Part shown: positions 35,044 through 43,257 of the stretch, piece by piece
Layout of the letters: every line of letters begins with the position of its first letter
Numbering within the stretch: position 1 is the stretch's first letter
NCBI RefSeq assembly: GCF_000060345.1
Contig: NC_008571.1
Span: forward strand, 2,418,001 to 2,482,000
Direction of reading: 5' to 3'
Origin: Christiangramia forsetii KT0803
GTDB lineage: Bacteria; Bacteroidota; Bacteroidia; Flavobacteriales; Flavobacteriaceae
Length of the DNA stretch: 64,000 nt
Program-made: the position numbers and the translations under genes
Notes under the pieces: generated by a model
What the model saw: only the letters and a program-made list of their open reading frames with translations
Told to the model about the DNA's origin: nothing
Databases searched by the model: none

Positions 35044-36141
35044 CTATGACACTTTACTTTTTAAAGTATTCTCACGATGGATCTTACCGTTAGGGGTTTC
35101 TTCAAATTTCTCTATAAGATAGATCTTCTTTGGCTTTTCATATTTATCTAAAGATTTGATATTATCGATCTGCTCTTTAAGCTGATCGATGGTTTCTTCT
35201 GAAAAGTCATCTTCTACAAAAAGAATTAATTTCTCTCCCAGAGAATCATCAGGCATTGAAGTAACAAAAAATCTACGATCAAGCACTTTGTTTAATTTTT
35301 GCTCTATCTGTTCTGGAAATAACTTGATACCTCCAGAATTTATAATATTATCATACCTGCCTTTCCAAAGAAATCGCTTGTAAGTGATAATTTCTACTAC
35401 ATCATTTGTCACAATCTCCTCATCCAGAATATTTGGCGCTTTAATTATTAAGCATCCTCGCTCATCCTGAGTGATACCAACGTTCGGCATTAATTTGAAG
35501 GGACGCTCACCCTTTTTCTTTTTTCTTGGATTAAGCCTTTTTGCTGCGATGTGACTGCAAGTCTCGGTCATCCCATAAGTTTCAAACAGAATTGAATCTA
35601 CCTCCTTAAGCATATTTCTTAAACGTGGAGAAACAGCGCCCCCACCAATAATCATCTTCTTAACCAAATGTAAACGTGCTATGGAATTATCTAATTGGAA
35701 AGGAGTCATTGCCGAAAAATCATAGACTTTAAAAACCTGGTCCAGTGGATTTGATGAAGGTGGTACAGTATCTATATTCCAGCCAAGAAACATCGCCCTA
35801 ACCAGCATCATTTTACCTGCAATATATTCAGCAGGAAGACACATTAAAGCTTTAGTATGCGCCGGCAATTTAAAAAATTTTGAAGTCGCTAAAGCCGAAT
35901 TTACCATGTGTTGCTTTTGCAGACGTATCTTCTTAGGTTCCCCCGTAGATCCAGAAGTTTTCACTTCTATATACGACGTTGGCTTTAACCAGTCTAATAG
36001 AAAGCTCCCTATTTGTTGTTCAAAAGGTTCTCCCTCCTTAATATAACTATAGGCGACTTGTTTAAGGTCGGCATTTGTAAAATGCAGTTTATTCAGTTTA
36101 AAATCAGGATGAGTTTCTGGTATTTTGTACTTATTTGTCAT
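35044..36141 (-). CDS. menE: o-succinylbenzoate-CoA ligase (MenE-like)
   Basis: 365 aa from the ATG at 36141 (MTNKYKIPETHPDFKLN); a longer frame from 36186 adds 15 unlike residues. ANL-superfamily adenylate-forming enzyme: phosphate-binding loop KTSGSTGEPKKI at about 78-89, FETYGMTETCSHIA, the WKGRYDN hinge and a C-terminal lysine in ETPNGKIHRENTL. It is short, as Bacteroidota MenE usually are (N-terminal subdomain reduced). MenE makes o-succinylbenzoyl-CoA for menaquinone; the presence of menC and menA in the same block supports this over another acyl-CoA ligase. Confidence 0.82.
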   Translation of the reverse strand: MTNKYKIPETHPDFKLNKLHFTNADLKQVAYSYIKEGEPFEQQIGSFLLDWLKPTSYIEVKTSGSTGEPKKIRLQKQHMVNSALATSKFFKLPAHTKALMCLPAEYIAGKMMLVRAMFLGWNIDTVPPSSNPLDQVFKVYDFSAMTPFQLDNSIARLHLVKKMIIGGGAVSPRLRNMLKEVDSILFETYGMTETCSHIAAKRLNPRKKKKGERPFKLMPNVGITQDERGCLIIKAPNILDEEIVTNDVVEIITYKRFLWKGRYDNIINSGGIKLFPEQIEQKLNKVLDRRFFVTSMPDDSLGEKLILFVEDDFSEETIDQLKEQIDNIKSLDKYEKPKKIYLIEKFEETPNGKIHRENTLKSKVS

Positions 36142-36264
36142 GTTCCAAACTAAGTTGCTAAATAACTTATTATTGAAAGTTAACAAATTGCAATGAAATT
36201 CTTAAATATCTTCTGAAACATTTAGGATATAGGCACTCCGAAAGCTTTCGATTATGTTGACAAC

Positions 36265-37005
36265 TTAAAAAATGAATGTGCTAAGATTTTCATATTCTGC
36301 AGCATTATCGGCGTTTAGGGTGTATTGATAAAGCGCTTCTGAACCTATTACATACAAATGGTCCTGTTTAATAATCACATCAAAACCATCTACCGGAATT
36401 CCTCCAATTAAATCAGGCATGGCAGGATCGGTGACATCAAAAACTCTAACCACTCCTTGATCTGTCACCAATAAATTATCACCATATAATCCCAATCCAA
36501 TTGGCCTATCCATATTAATAATGTTCAGCAATTGTGGTGCCATGGGATTTGCTACATTGTAGATTTCCAGCTGGTTTACATTACCTTCACATGAAACATT
36601 GGTATGTAATGTCACATAAGCAAAAGAACCATCAGAAACCACCGGATCGCAACTTCTCACATGCTCTACTTTAGATAATTGCAATGGAAATCTAGGATCT
36701 GATATATCATAAATATACATTCCCAACCTACTACCTACAAATAGATTTTCTCCCAGGCTGTAAAGCGTTTCAATGTCAAAACCAATATGTTTTTCATTGA
36801 CAAATTCCGGTTTATCCCGATTGCTGATATCGAAAATTCTCAAAGATTGCTCATCCACAGTATATAAATAATCTCCGGCCAGCGTAAATCTTGCCAGGGA
36901 GCCTCCAACTCCATCTCCTTTTGCATTGCCATTAGGTAAAGTTGAATTGTCTGTACTACAAGCCATCAAAAGTACGTACGGAATAAGTAGAAGTAATTTT
37001 TTCAT
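36265..37005 (-). CDS. LVIVD-repeat lipoprotein
   Basis: 246 aa. Lipobox LMAC (cut before Cys16) marks a lipoprotein. Residues 40-240 contain LVIVD-type beta-propeller repeats: LRIFDISNRDKPEFV, MYIYDISDPRFPLQL, LEIYNVANPMAPQLL and VRVFDVTDPAMPDLI, about 45 residues apart. With only four clear repeats it may form an open or dimeric propeller. Function unknown; such proteins are common on the Bacteroidota surface. It is 6 bp after a related shorter lipoprotein gene. Confidence 0.8.
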   Translation of the reverse strand: MKKLLLLIPYVLLMACSTDNSTLPNGNAKGDGVGGSLARFTLAGDYLYTVDEQSLRIFDISNRDKPEFVNEKHIGFDIETLYSLGENLFVGSRLGMYIYDISDPRFPLQLSKVEHVRSCDPVVSDGSFAYVTLHTNVSCEGNVNQLEIYNVANPMAPQLLNIINMDRPIGLGLYGDNLLVTDQGVVRVFDVTDPAMPDLIGGIPVDGFDVIIKQDHLYVIGSEALYQYTLNADNAAEYENLSTFIF

Positions 37006-37011
37006 ATCGTT

Positions 37012-37518
37012 CTAGTTTAAGGATTGATAGCCTATTATTATCTGATTCTCGCCCAGGTCAAAATCTTCCGCCAGAAAACCATCCGGAGAATTAAGCCTTG
37101 GGAAAACGTTTCTAACCCTATGTAAAATCTCTATAGAATTGGCATCAAGTCGCATTGCAACGAGGTCTACGGCATGATGAACATAAATGGTGTTATTTCT
37201 AATGGCAAGGTCCGTAGCCAGCGGAATCTCTATAAATAAAATGTTAGCGGGATTTTTTGGGTCGTGATTATCCAGCACATGGAAACCTTTATTGAGTTCA
37301 TTAATAAAGACAATGTCTCCATTAACATAGATTTTTCCTGCTTCCTCAATCTCCCTCGGGGCACCTATGGCTATAGTACTTTCAAAAATTTCACGATCTA
37401 TTGTAAGTGGCTCGAAAGAACTTGTAACAGGATTTATATCCCCCCGCTCATCATTGCGATGAAGCCAGCACGACTGTAAAAAAAGACAGGCAATGATTAT
37501 AAGAAGTGGTTTTTTCAT
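37012..37518 (-). CDS. Short LVIVD-like lipoprotein
   Basis: 168 aa. Lipobox LQSC (Cys17) after KKPLLIIIACLF. The body has at least one propeller-like repeat (FHVLDNHDPKNPANILFIEI) and VAMRLDANSIEILHRV. It is about 70% of its neighbour's length and has only one or two repeats, so it may be a worn duplicate or a stand-alone small lipoprotein. The frame is intact with its own ATG. It is 6 bp upstream of the 246-aa lipoprotein gene, so they are co-transcribed. Confidence 0.68.
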   Translation of the reverse strand: MKKPLLIIIACLFLQSCWLHRNDERGDINPVTSSFEPLTIDREIFESTIAIGAPREIEEAGKIYVNGDIVFINELNKGFHVLDNHDPKNPANILFIEIPLATDLAIRNNTIYVHHAVDLVAMRLDANSIEILHRVRNVFPRLNSPDGFLAEDFDLGENQIIIGYQSLN

Positions 37519-37609
37519 GTTGGTTAGTTTCTAAATAGATACAAATATCTACAAATGGTTGCGTGCCAGGCATTACCATTCTTCACTTCCAACTGAACAA
37601 TTAGAGCTC

Positions 37610-38548
37610 TTATTGCTGATTTTCAATAACAACAGGTTTCTCTACACTCCCAAATAATTTTTCTTTCCAATTAGTCCATTTGTACTTCCGGGCCATAATA
37701 AAAAGAAATAAAGGATAAATTAATAATACCGGAATTAACACATCCCACCCGGCAGAAGGTTCAGAAATATCTTTAAATATAGAATTTGTTTGAAATGCAG
37801 TCCAATCGGCAGTAACCAAAAGAGCGGTCAGGAGATTATTAGCGGCATGAAAGCCTAAAGAAAGCTCAATTCCTTCATCCATCAAAGCCATAATACCTAA
37901 CATAAAACCAGTTCCTATATAATAGATCATGATAATATTGCCCAATTTAGTGACCTCGGGATTAAAAAAATGGAGTCCTCCAAATATCACAGAGGTAATA
38001 ATCAGGGGTAACCAACGATTACGGCTTAGTACACCAATTCCCTGCATTAAATATGCTCTGAAAAAATATTCTTCAAAACTGGTTTGAAGCGGGACAAAGA
38101 TCACCGCTATAACCAACAAAATAAGAAAAGGGATCAACTCAAAATTCCACTGATAGTCTTGCGGATTGCTATAATAATCTCCTATTGTAGTAATTAAAAT
38201 GAAAACACCAACAAGTCCAAATGCAAACCAAAACCGGCTCCAGTCAATTTTATTCCTGGATGTGGTAAGAGAACGTAAAGTTTGACCATGAATTTTCTTT
38301 ACTGCGATAAAAAGAAAAACCAGCCCTATGGCAAATGAAAGTAACATGAGAAACAGGAAGTAATTAGAATCTAGAGCCGTCATCATCTCGCTCTCGGTAA
38401 GCGTTGCAGTCTCTGCCACTCCAAGCTCCAAAAGAAGCGCTGCCATCAAAGGAATTTGCCCTATAAAAATACCAGCAACCACCATCAATACACCAATAAT
38501 ATACCTCCAAAAATCGTATTTGTACTTAAAGGCCTGTGCTATAAACAT
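37610..38548 (-). CDS. CPBP family intramembrane metalloprotease
   Basis: 312 aa with about eight membrane helices. The CPBP (CAAX/bacteriocin-processing) motifs are present: FEEYFFRAYLMQGI (EExxxR), then FGGLHFFNP and FHAANNL with the two other zinc ligands. Members include Rce1-like proteases and bacteriocin-immunity proteins; most in Bacteroidota are uncharacterised. Its position 8 bp after menC suggests co-transcription with menaquinone genes, but a link in function is not known. Confidence 0.87.
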   Translation of the reverse strand: MFIAQAFKYKYDFWRYIIGVLMVVAGIFIGQIPLMAALLLELGVAETATLTESEMMTALDSNYFLFLMLLSFAIGLVFLFIAVKKIHGQTLRSLTTSRNKIDWSRFWFAFGLVGVFILITTIGDYYSNPQDYQWNFELIPFLILLVIAVIFVPLQTSFEEYFFRAYLMQGIGVLSRNRWLPLIITSVIFGGLHFFNPEVTKLGNIIMIYYIGTGFMLGIMALMDEGIELSLGFHAANNLLTALLVTADWTAFQTNSIFKDISEPSAGWDVLIPVLLIYPLFLFIMARKYKWTNWKEKLFGSVEKPVVIENQQ

Positions 38549-38556
38549 ATTTCTTT

Positions 38557-39591
38557 TTATAAATTAAACTCCCAATTTTTAGAAGGATTGTATTTAATAT
38601 TCCCATTTTCAACCTTTAGCGGACTCTCAAAATTATTGGTATATAACCCGCCCGTCCCAAGGCCTTGTGGCAGCTTTGAATCTAAAGTGAACGTATATTG
38701 AGAAATTGCATTCAATCCAATATTACTTTCTAAAGCGCTGGTGATCCACCATTTTATTTCATTTGTTTCACAAACTTTTTTCCACTCCTCGGTTCCCCGA
38801 ATCCCCCCGATTAAGCTGGGTTTAAAAATAGCATACTGTGGTTTTAATGTTTGTATAAGATTTTCTTTTTCCGTTACATCTGTAATGCCAATGAGTTCTT
38901 CATCTAAAGCAATTGGAATTGGGGTATTTCTGCAGAGCGCTGCCATTTCATCAATTTGCCCCTGCTTTATAGGCTGTTCAATACTATGCAATTGATAATT
39001 AGATAATAATTCTAATTTTCTTAATGCCTTCTTTGGATCAAACGCTCCATTTGCGTCTACTCTTAATTCAATATCCTTTTCAGAAAAATTACTTCTAATA
39101 GATTTTAACAGATCAAGCTCCGTTTCAAAATCTATTGCTCCAATCTTCAGTTTAATGCAACTAAAACCGGCTTTAATCTTTTCTGAAATCTGCTCTTTCA
39201 TATATTGCTTATCGCCCATCCAGATAAGTCCGTTTATGGGAATCGCTTTTTTTCCGGAAGTAAATTCTGAAGGAAACAATACAAAGGGATCTTCTGCTTT
39301 TAAACTTTTGAAAGCCATCTCCACACCAAACTGAATGCTTGGAAATTCCCGAAGTTCTTCCCATAGCATTTTTTCACCAAGATTGATATTATTACAAGCC
39401 CATTTTAATTTGTCTTCATAATCTGGGCGATCATCATAACTAAGGCTTCTTAAAATCCCGCATTCTCCAATTCCGAAACTATTCCCGTCAGAAATTTTCA
39501 AAAACCAGGTTTCTTTTTCAGTAAGAACGCCCCGCGATGTTCCGCTAGGGCGTTTAAATTTGAGTGTGTACTTTTTGTAATCTGCCGTCAT
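38557..39591 (-). CDS. menC: o-succinylbenzoate synthase
   Basis: 344 aa, enolase superfamily, converting SHCHC to o-succinylbenzoate in menaquinone synthesis. The barrel motifs are in order: KLKIGAIDFE (catalytic Lys), RVDANGAF (metal Asp), SIEQPI (Glu), ALDEELIG (Asp) and IFKPSLIGG (Lys). The capping N-terminal domain opens with KKYTLKFKRPSGTSRGVL. It lies in a minus-strand block with menA and menE, which favours MenC over a dipeptide epimerase. Confidence 0.93.
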   Translation of the reverse strand: MTADYKKYTLKFKRPSGTSRGVLTEKETWFLKISDGNSFGIGECGILRSLSYDDRPDYEDKLKWACNNINLGEKMLWEELREFPSIQFGVEMAFKSLKAEDPFVLFPSEFTSGKKAIPINGLIWMGDKQYMKEQISEKIKAGFSCIKLKIGAIDFETELDLLKSIRSNFSEKDIELRVDANGAFDPKKALRKLELLSNYQLHSIEQPIKQGQIDEMAALCRNTPIPIALDEELIGITDVTEKENLIQTLKPQYAIFKPSLIGGIRGTEEWKKVCETNEIKWWITSALESNIGLNAISQYTFTLDSKLPQGLGTGGLYTNNFESPLKVENGNIKYNPSKNWEFNL

Positions 39592-39635
39592 ATTAGACCA
39601 TTAGATTTCTTGAAATTTGGATTATTAGATTTTCT

Positions 39636-40001
39636 TTAATTTTTAATTCTTGCATTGATTGTTGATCTAAACTTCGATATCATTTTTATAATTGAAGTCA
39701 ATTTTTCTTGCAGAGCTATCAACTCAGTATCTTTTAAAAAACCCAAATCATTCGAAAGTAAAATCTGAGTTTCTACCTCATAACAAGAACCCATTGCCAT
39801 TTCTAAATATCTACTAAAGTCTTTTGAAGAAATTCTCGATGTCCCTTCAGAAATATTGGAAGGTATAGAGACACTTGCCCTTCTTAGTTGACTAATCAAA
39901 CCAAACTTTTCAGATTTAGGAAAATTGGCAATTACTATATAAATATCCTTGCAAAAGACCCTGCTTTGTTTCCATATTTCCAATTCTTTGAATCTGTGCA
40001 T
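39636..40001 (-). CDS. Four-helix bundle protein (23S rRNA intervening-sequence family)
   Basis: 121 aa, matching the S23/four-helix-bundle family: LEIWKQSRVFCKDIYIVI, FGLISQLRRASVSIPSNISE, then GTSRISSKDFSRYLEMAMGS and a long final helix. The family is encoded inside 23S rRNA intervening sequences in some bacteria and as scattered orphan genes in Bacteroidota; it forms a pentamer in solved structures. Here no rRNA is near; it sits between menC (44 bp) and the UPF0173 gene (40 bp), probably a recent mobile arrival into the operon. Function unknown. Confidence 0.9.
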   Translation of the reverse strand: MHRFKELEIWKQSRVFCKDIYIVIANFPKSEKFGLISQLRRASVSIPSNISEGTSRISSKDFSRYLEMAMGSCYEVETQILLSNDLGFLKDTELIALQEKLTSIIKMISKFRSTINARIKN

Positions 40002-40041
40002 TGCTAACTATCCAATATTCTAACTAATCTAAAAATCCTCT

Positions 40042-40722
40042 TTACAATTCTATTGATTCTCCAATATCCAATAACATCAGGTCTTTTCCTTTTTCATAGA
40101 ATTTCTTTTTAGCCTCTTCATGATCAATCTCGATATAACCGAAAGTGTCATAATGGCAACCAATAATCTTATCACATTCAATAAAATCGCTTGCTATAAT
40201 AGCATCATTAATCCCCATCGTGAAATTATCTCCAATTGGCAGCACCGCAATATCAAGTTTTGTGTGCATAGGGATTAATTTCATATCCATAGTTAAGGCC
40301 GTATCTCCGGCAATATAGATATTCTTGTGTTCCCCTTCAATCACAAAACCGCCGGGTTGACCACCGTAACTTCCGTCAGGAAATGAACTTGTGTGAATTG
40401 CATTTACATATTTCACTTTTCCGAATTCAAAATCCCAGCTGCCACCATGATTCATGGGGTGTACTTCAAAACCTTTTTCTTCATAATGATTCGCAATTTC
40501 GAAATTACTTACAATTACGGCACCGGTATTTTTAGCGATGGCTTCAGCATCTAAAATATGATCCTGATGCGCATGAGTGAGCAAAATATAATCGGCCTTT
40601 AGATCATTGATATCCACTTTATCTTTAGAAAGATCATTTCCGGTAATAAAGGGATCAACAAGTACATGTATATCTCCAATTTTCAGTGCCAGGGTATTCT
40701 GACCGTAAAATGTAATTTTCAT
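40042..40722 (-). CDS. UPF0173 metal-dependent hydrolase
   Basis: 226 aa metallo-beta-lactamase fold. Metal motif LTHAHQDHILDAEAI at about 49-63 (HxHxDH), then IHTSSFPDGS, IAGDTALTMDMKLI and the GCHYDTFG histidine near the end. The family hydrolyses small esters or lactones in tests but its true substrate is unknown. It lies between menA (92-bp gap upstream) and the four-helix-bundle gene; the gap suggests it may have its own promoter. Confidence 0.88.
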   Translation of the reverse strand: MKITFYGQNTLALKIGDIHVLVDPFITGNDLSKDKVDINDLKADYILLTHAHQDHILDAEAIAKNTGAVIVSNFEIANHYEEKGFEVHPMNHGGSWDFEFGKVKYVNAIHTSSFPDGSYGGQPGGFVIEGEHKNIYIAGDTALTMDMKLIPMHTKLDIAVLPIGDNFTMGINDAIIASDFIECDKIIGCHYDTFGYIEIDHEEAKKKFYEKGKDLMLLDIGESIEL

Positions 40723-40814
40723 AATCTTATATTTCGGTTCTCAATAAAAATAGGGATTCAGTCAAAGATCCCAGAAGTCTACACTATATAATTTTGTTAA
40801 ACTTAGCCTGAAAT

Positions 40815-41717
40815 TTACCAAATCAATCCAAGTGCAAAAAGAAGTGCTATACCAAATGTGGAAAGGGCTACAATTTTAAGTTCTGGATCCAGCGCTTTAG
40901 GATCGTTATTCAGAACCACTCTCTTTAAATGAAAAATAAGCGGGATAAAAGCTAGTAGATAAATAAAATCATTTAGTTCTGACGCATTGATCGCAGAATA
41001 AATAAGGAGACAGAATAATGCACCTAAAATAATCGCATAGTGATAATCCTTCCCTTTTTTTTCTCCCATTTTCACCACCAGGGTGATCTTACCTGCCTTC
41101 TCATCAGAGATTCGATCCCTTAAATTATTGAGATTGAGCACTGCCACACTTAAAAGCCCCATAGAAATAGCCGGAAAAACACTTACCACTTCATGATCAT
41201 GACTATATAAATAGTAAGAACCGTAAACAGCTACCAAACCAAAGAATATAAAAACGAAAATATCTCCCATCCCCTTATAGCCGTAAGCTGTATTTCCTAC
41301 CGTGTATTTAATTGCTGCAATTATTGCAGCGATACCTAGAAGAAAAAATATTAATGCTGAAAAAAGCTTATCCACTCCGAATGAAGCATATATTAAAAGT
41401 ACTGCCAGAAGTAATGTGGCAGCAGCGGTAATCACTATTGCCCGAAGCATATCTTTTTGGGTAATTAGCCCGCTCTGGATAGCACGGATAGGGCCTATTC
41501 TATCATCATTATCTGTTCCCTTAACGCCATCACCATAATCGTTAGCAAAATTAGAAAGAATCTGTAATCCTAATGTGGTTCCTAATGCAAGACTAAAAAT
41601 TGCCACGTCAAAATACCCATCGTAGGCAGCGATACTACTTCCCACAAGTATTCCGGAAATAGAAAGAGGTAGCGTTCTAAGCCTTGCTGCATTGATCCAG
41701 GGTGAAATTCTGCTCAT
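40815..41717 (-). CDS. menA: 1,4-dihydroxy-2-naphthoate polyprenyltransferase
   Basis: 300 aa membrane prenyltransferase (UbiA superfamily) with about nine helices. It joins DHNA to a polyprenyl diphosphate to make demethylmenaquinone. The first Asp-rich motif is NFANDYGDGVKGTDNDDR (about 56-73) and the second is NNLRDRISDEKAGK (about 197-210). SPWINAARLRTLPLSISGIL is the typical N-terminus. It begins 2 bp after holA and is the first men gene of the block. Confidence 0.94.
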   Translation of the reverse strand: MSRISPWINAARLRTLPLSISGILVGSSIAAYDGYFDVAIFSLALGTTLGLQILSNFANDYGDGVKGTDNDDRIGPIRAIQSGLITQKDMLRAIVITAAATLLLAVLLIYASFGVDKLFSALIFFLLGIAAIIAAIKYTVGNTAYGYKGMGDIFVFIFFGLVAVYGSYYLYSHDHEVVSVFPAISMGLLSVAVLNLNNLRDRISDEKAGKITLVVKMGEKKGKDYHYAIILGALFCLLIYSAINASELNDFIYLLAFIPLIFHLKRVVLNNDPKALDPELKIVALSTFGIALLFALGLIW

Positions 41718-41719
41718 TC

Positions 41720-42724
41720 TTAATTCATAATTTTTACAATAAGCTCTTTTAAAAGATCTCCCTGTGCAATATTAGTTGCACCTACACCCTTGCTTTTCAC
41801 GTCTGTCTCCTGGAGCAAACTAATAGCATGGCTTACTTTTTTCATGGGGTAGTTTCTAGCTGCAGAAACATAATCACTAACAAAATAAGGGCTTACCTTT
41901 AACTGCTTGGCCACAACGCCCTTAGATTTATCATTTAAACCGTGATATTGAAGAATTTGTGAAAAGTATGAAAACAGTAGAGAAATAGTGACTACCATAG
42001 GATTGTCCTTGGGATTCTGAGAAAAATAATTCACAATTCTATGAGCCTTTAAAGAATCTTTTTCCCCTATTGCCTTTCTAAGTTCAAAATTATTGAAATC
42101 TTTGCTTATACCTATATTTTCTTCAATGATCTCTGGAGTTATCGTAGTTCCAGGCTTGCAAATTAGCTGTAGTTTCTCGAGTTCATTATCAATCTTACCC
42201 AAATCTGTCCCTAAAAATTCTACCAGCATTTGAGAAGCTTTTGGTGAAATTGAATACCCCCTACTTTTTAAATTTCTGGTGATCCAGTCGCCTACCTGAT
42301 TTTCATACAGCCGTTTTCCTTCAAAAATTACTCCCGATTTATCAATGGACTTATATAGCTTTTTACGCTTGTCTATTTTTTTATACTTATAGCAAATTAC
42401 AAGAACAGTGGTTGGCTGAGGATTTTCAGCATAATCAACAAGCTTTTCAATGCTTCTGGAAAGATCCTGGGCTTCCTTCAGGATCACAACCTGTCGCTCG
42501 GCCATCATCGGATACCGCTTGGCATTGCTCACTACCTCATCGATACTGGTATCCCTTCCGTAGATCAACATCTGGTTAAAACCCCGCTCTTCTTCAGACA
42601 GAATATTTTCTTCAATAAAGTCTGAAATCTTATCGATGTAATAAGCTTCTTCACCCATCAGGAAATAAATAGGCTTTATATTTCCTTTTTGAATATCATT
42701 TACAATCTGTCTGGCTTCGTCCAT
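41720..42724 (-). CDS. holA: DNA polymerase III subunit delta
   Basis: 334 aa, typical length. HolA is the clamp-loader wrench that opens the beta clamp. Sequence fits: N-terminal NIKPIYFLMGEEAYYIDKIS, the MAERQVVILKEAQDLSRSIE core, a collar domain with LQLICKPGTTITPEIIEENI, and the C-terminal GVGATNIAQGDLLKELIVKI. Two bp before menA on the same strand. It is divergent from the HsdR-N-like gene with 83 bp between them. Confidence 0.92.
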   Translation of the reverse strand: MDEARQIVNDIQKGNIKPIYFLMGEEAYYIDKISDFIEENILSEEERGFNQMLIYGRDTSIDEVVSNAKRYPMMAERQVVILKEAQDLSRSIEKLVDYAENPQPTTVLVICYKYKKIDKRKKLYKSIDKSGVIFEGKRLYENQVGDWITRNLKSRGYSISPKASQMLVEFLGTDLGKIDNELEKLQLICKPGTTITPEIIEENIGISKDFNNFELRKAIGEKDSLKAHRIVNYFSQNPKDNPMVVTISLLFSYFSQILQYHGLNDKSKGVVAKQLKVSPYFVSDYVSAARNYPMKKVSHAISLLQETDVKSKGVGATNIAQGDLLKELIVKIMN

Positions 42725-42771
42725 ACGGAATTATGCGGAGGTTTACATTGAAAGAAATCTAAAAAAGTAAC

Positions 42772-42803
42772 TTGCGAGCCTGTAATATTGTTTATTACTT
42801 TTG
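42772..42803 (+). promoter_or_regulatory. Bacteroidota promoter, possibly leaderless
   Basis: TTG at 42772-42774, a 21-bp spacer and TACTTTTG at 42796-42803 fit the -33/-7 consensus. The -7 box ends 4 bp before the ATG at 42808, so transcription may start at or next to the start codon. Confidence 0.6.
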
Positions 42804-42807
42804 GAAC

Positions 42808-43257
42808 ATGCAAAAATTGAATTTCCCTCAATATTCATTTCGGTTCAAAAATAATCAAAATAAAGTAGCTGTTTTTGATGATTTAAGGAAAAAATTTGTG
42901 ATCCTTACACCGGAAGAATGGGTGCGGCAACATTGCGTCAAATTTTTGCAAACCGAAAAGAACTACCCGTTAAGCCTTATCAATGTGGAGAAACAACTCA
43001 AAATTGCAGGACTTACAAAGCGATATGACATTGTTGTTTTCGAACCAGACGGAAATATTCAGATAATTGTGGAGTGCAAGGCGCCGAAGATTAAAATCAC
43101 CCAGGAAACATTTGATCAAATCGCTCGATACAATTTAACCTTAAAAGCTAATTTTCTCATGGTCACGAATGGGAAAGACCATTATTTCTGTAAAATGGAT
43201 TACGAAAATGAAAACTATATCTTCCTGAAAGATATCCCTGAATATTCCAGAGCATGA
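42808..43257 (+). CDS. HsdR N-terminal-type nuclease domain protein
   Basis: 149 aa from the ATG at 42808; the upstream in-frame TTG (42772) is the -33 promoter element and is not a start. A single type I restriction HsdR N-terminal-like PD-(D/E)xK domain: Asp74 in KRYDIVVFE and Glu89-x-Lys91 in VECKAPK, with ILTPEEWVRQHCVKFLQ before it. It has no methylase, specificity or helicase partner here, and orthologues beside holA are common in Bacteroidota, so a housekeeping role is more likely than restriction. Overlaps the following GT2 gene by 4 bp. Confidence 0.82.
   Translation: MQKLNFPQYSFRFKNNQNKVAVFDDLRKKFVILTPEEWVRQHCVKFLQTEKNYPLSLINVEKQLKIAGLTKRYDIVVFEPDGNIQIIVECKAPKIKITQETFDQIARYNLTLKANFLMVTNGKDHYFCKMDYENENYIFLKDIPEYSRA

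Noticed and set aside
39636-40001. rRNA intervening sequence
   Set aside because: No 23S rRNA sequence nearby; the gene is an orphan family member.
42808-43257. Part of a type I restriction system
   Set aside because: No hsdM, hsdS or helicase motor nearby; the domain stands alone next to holA.
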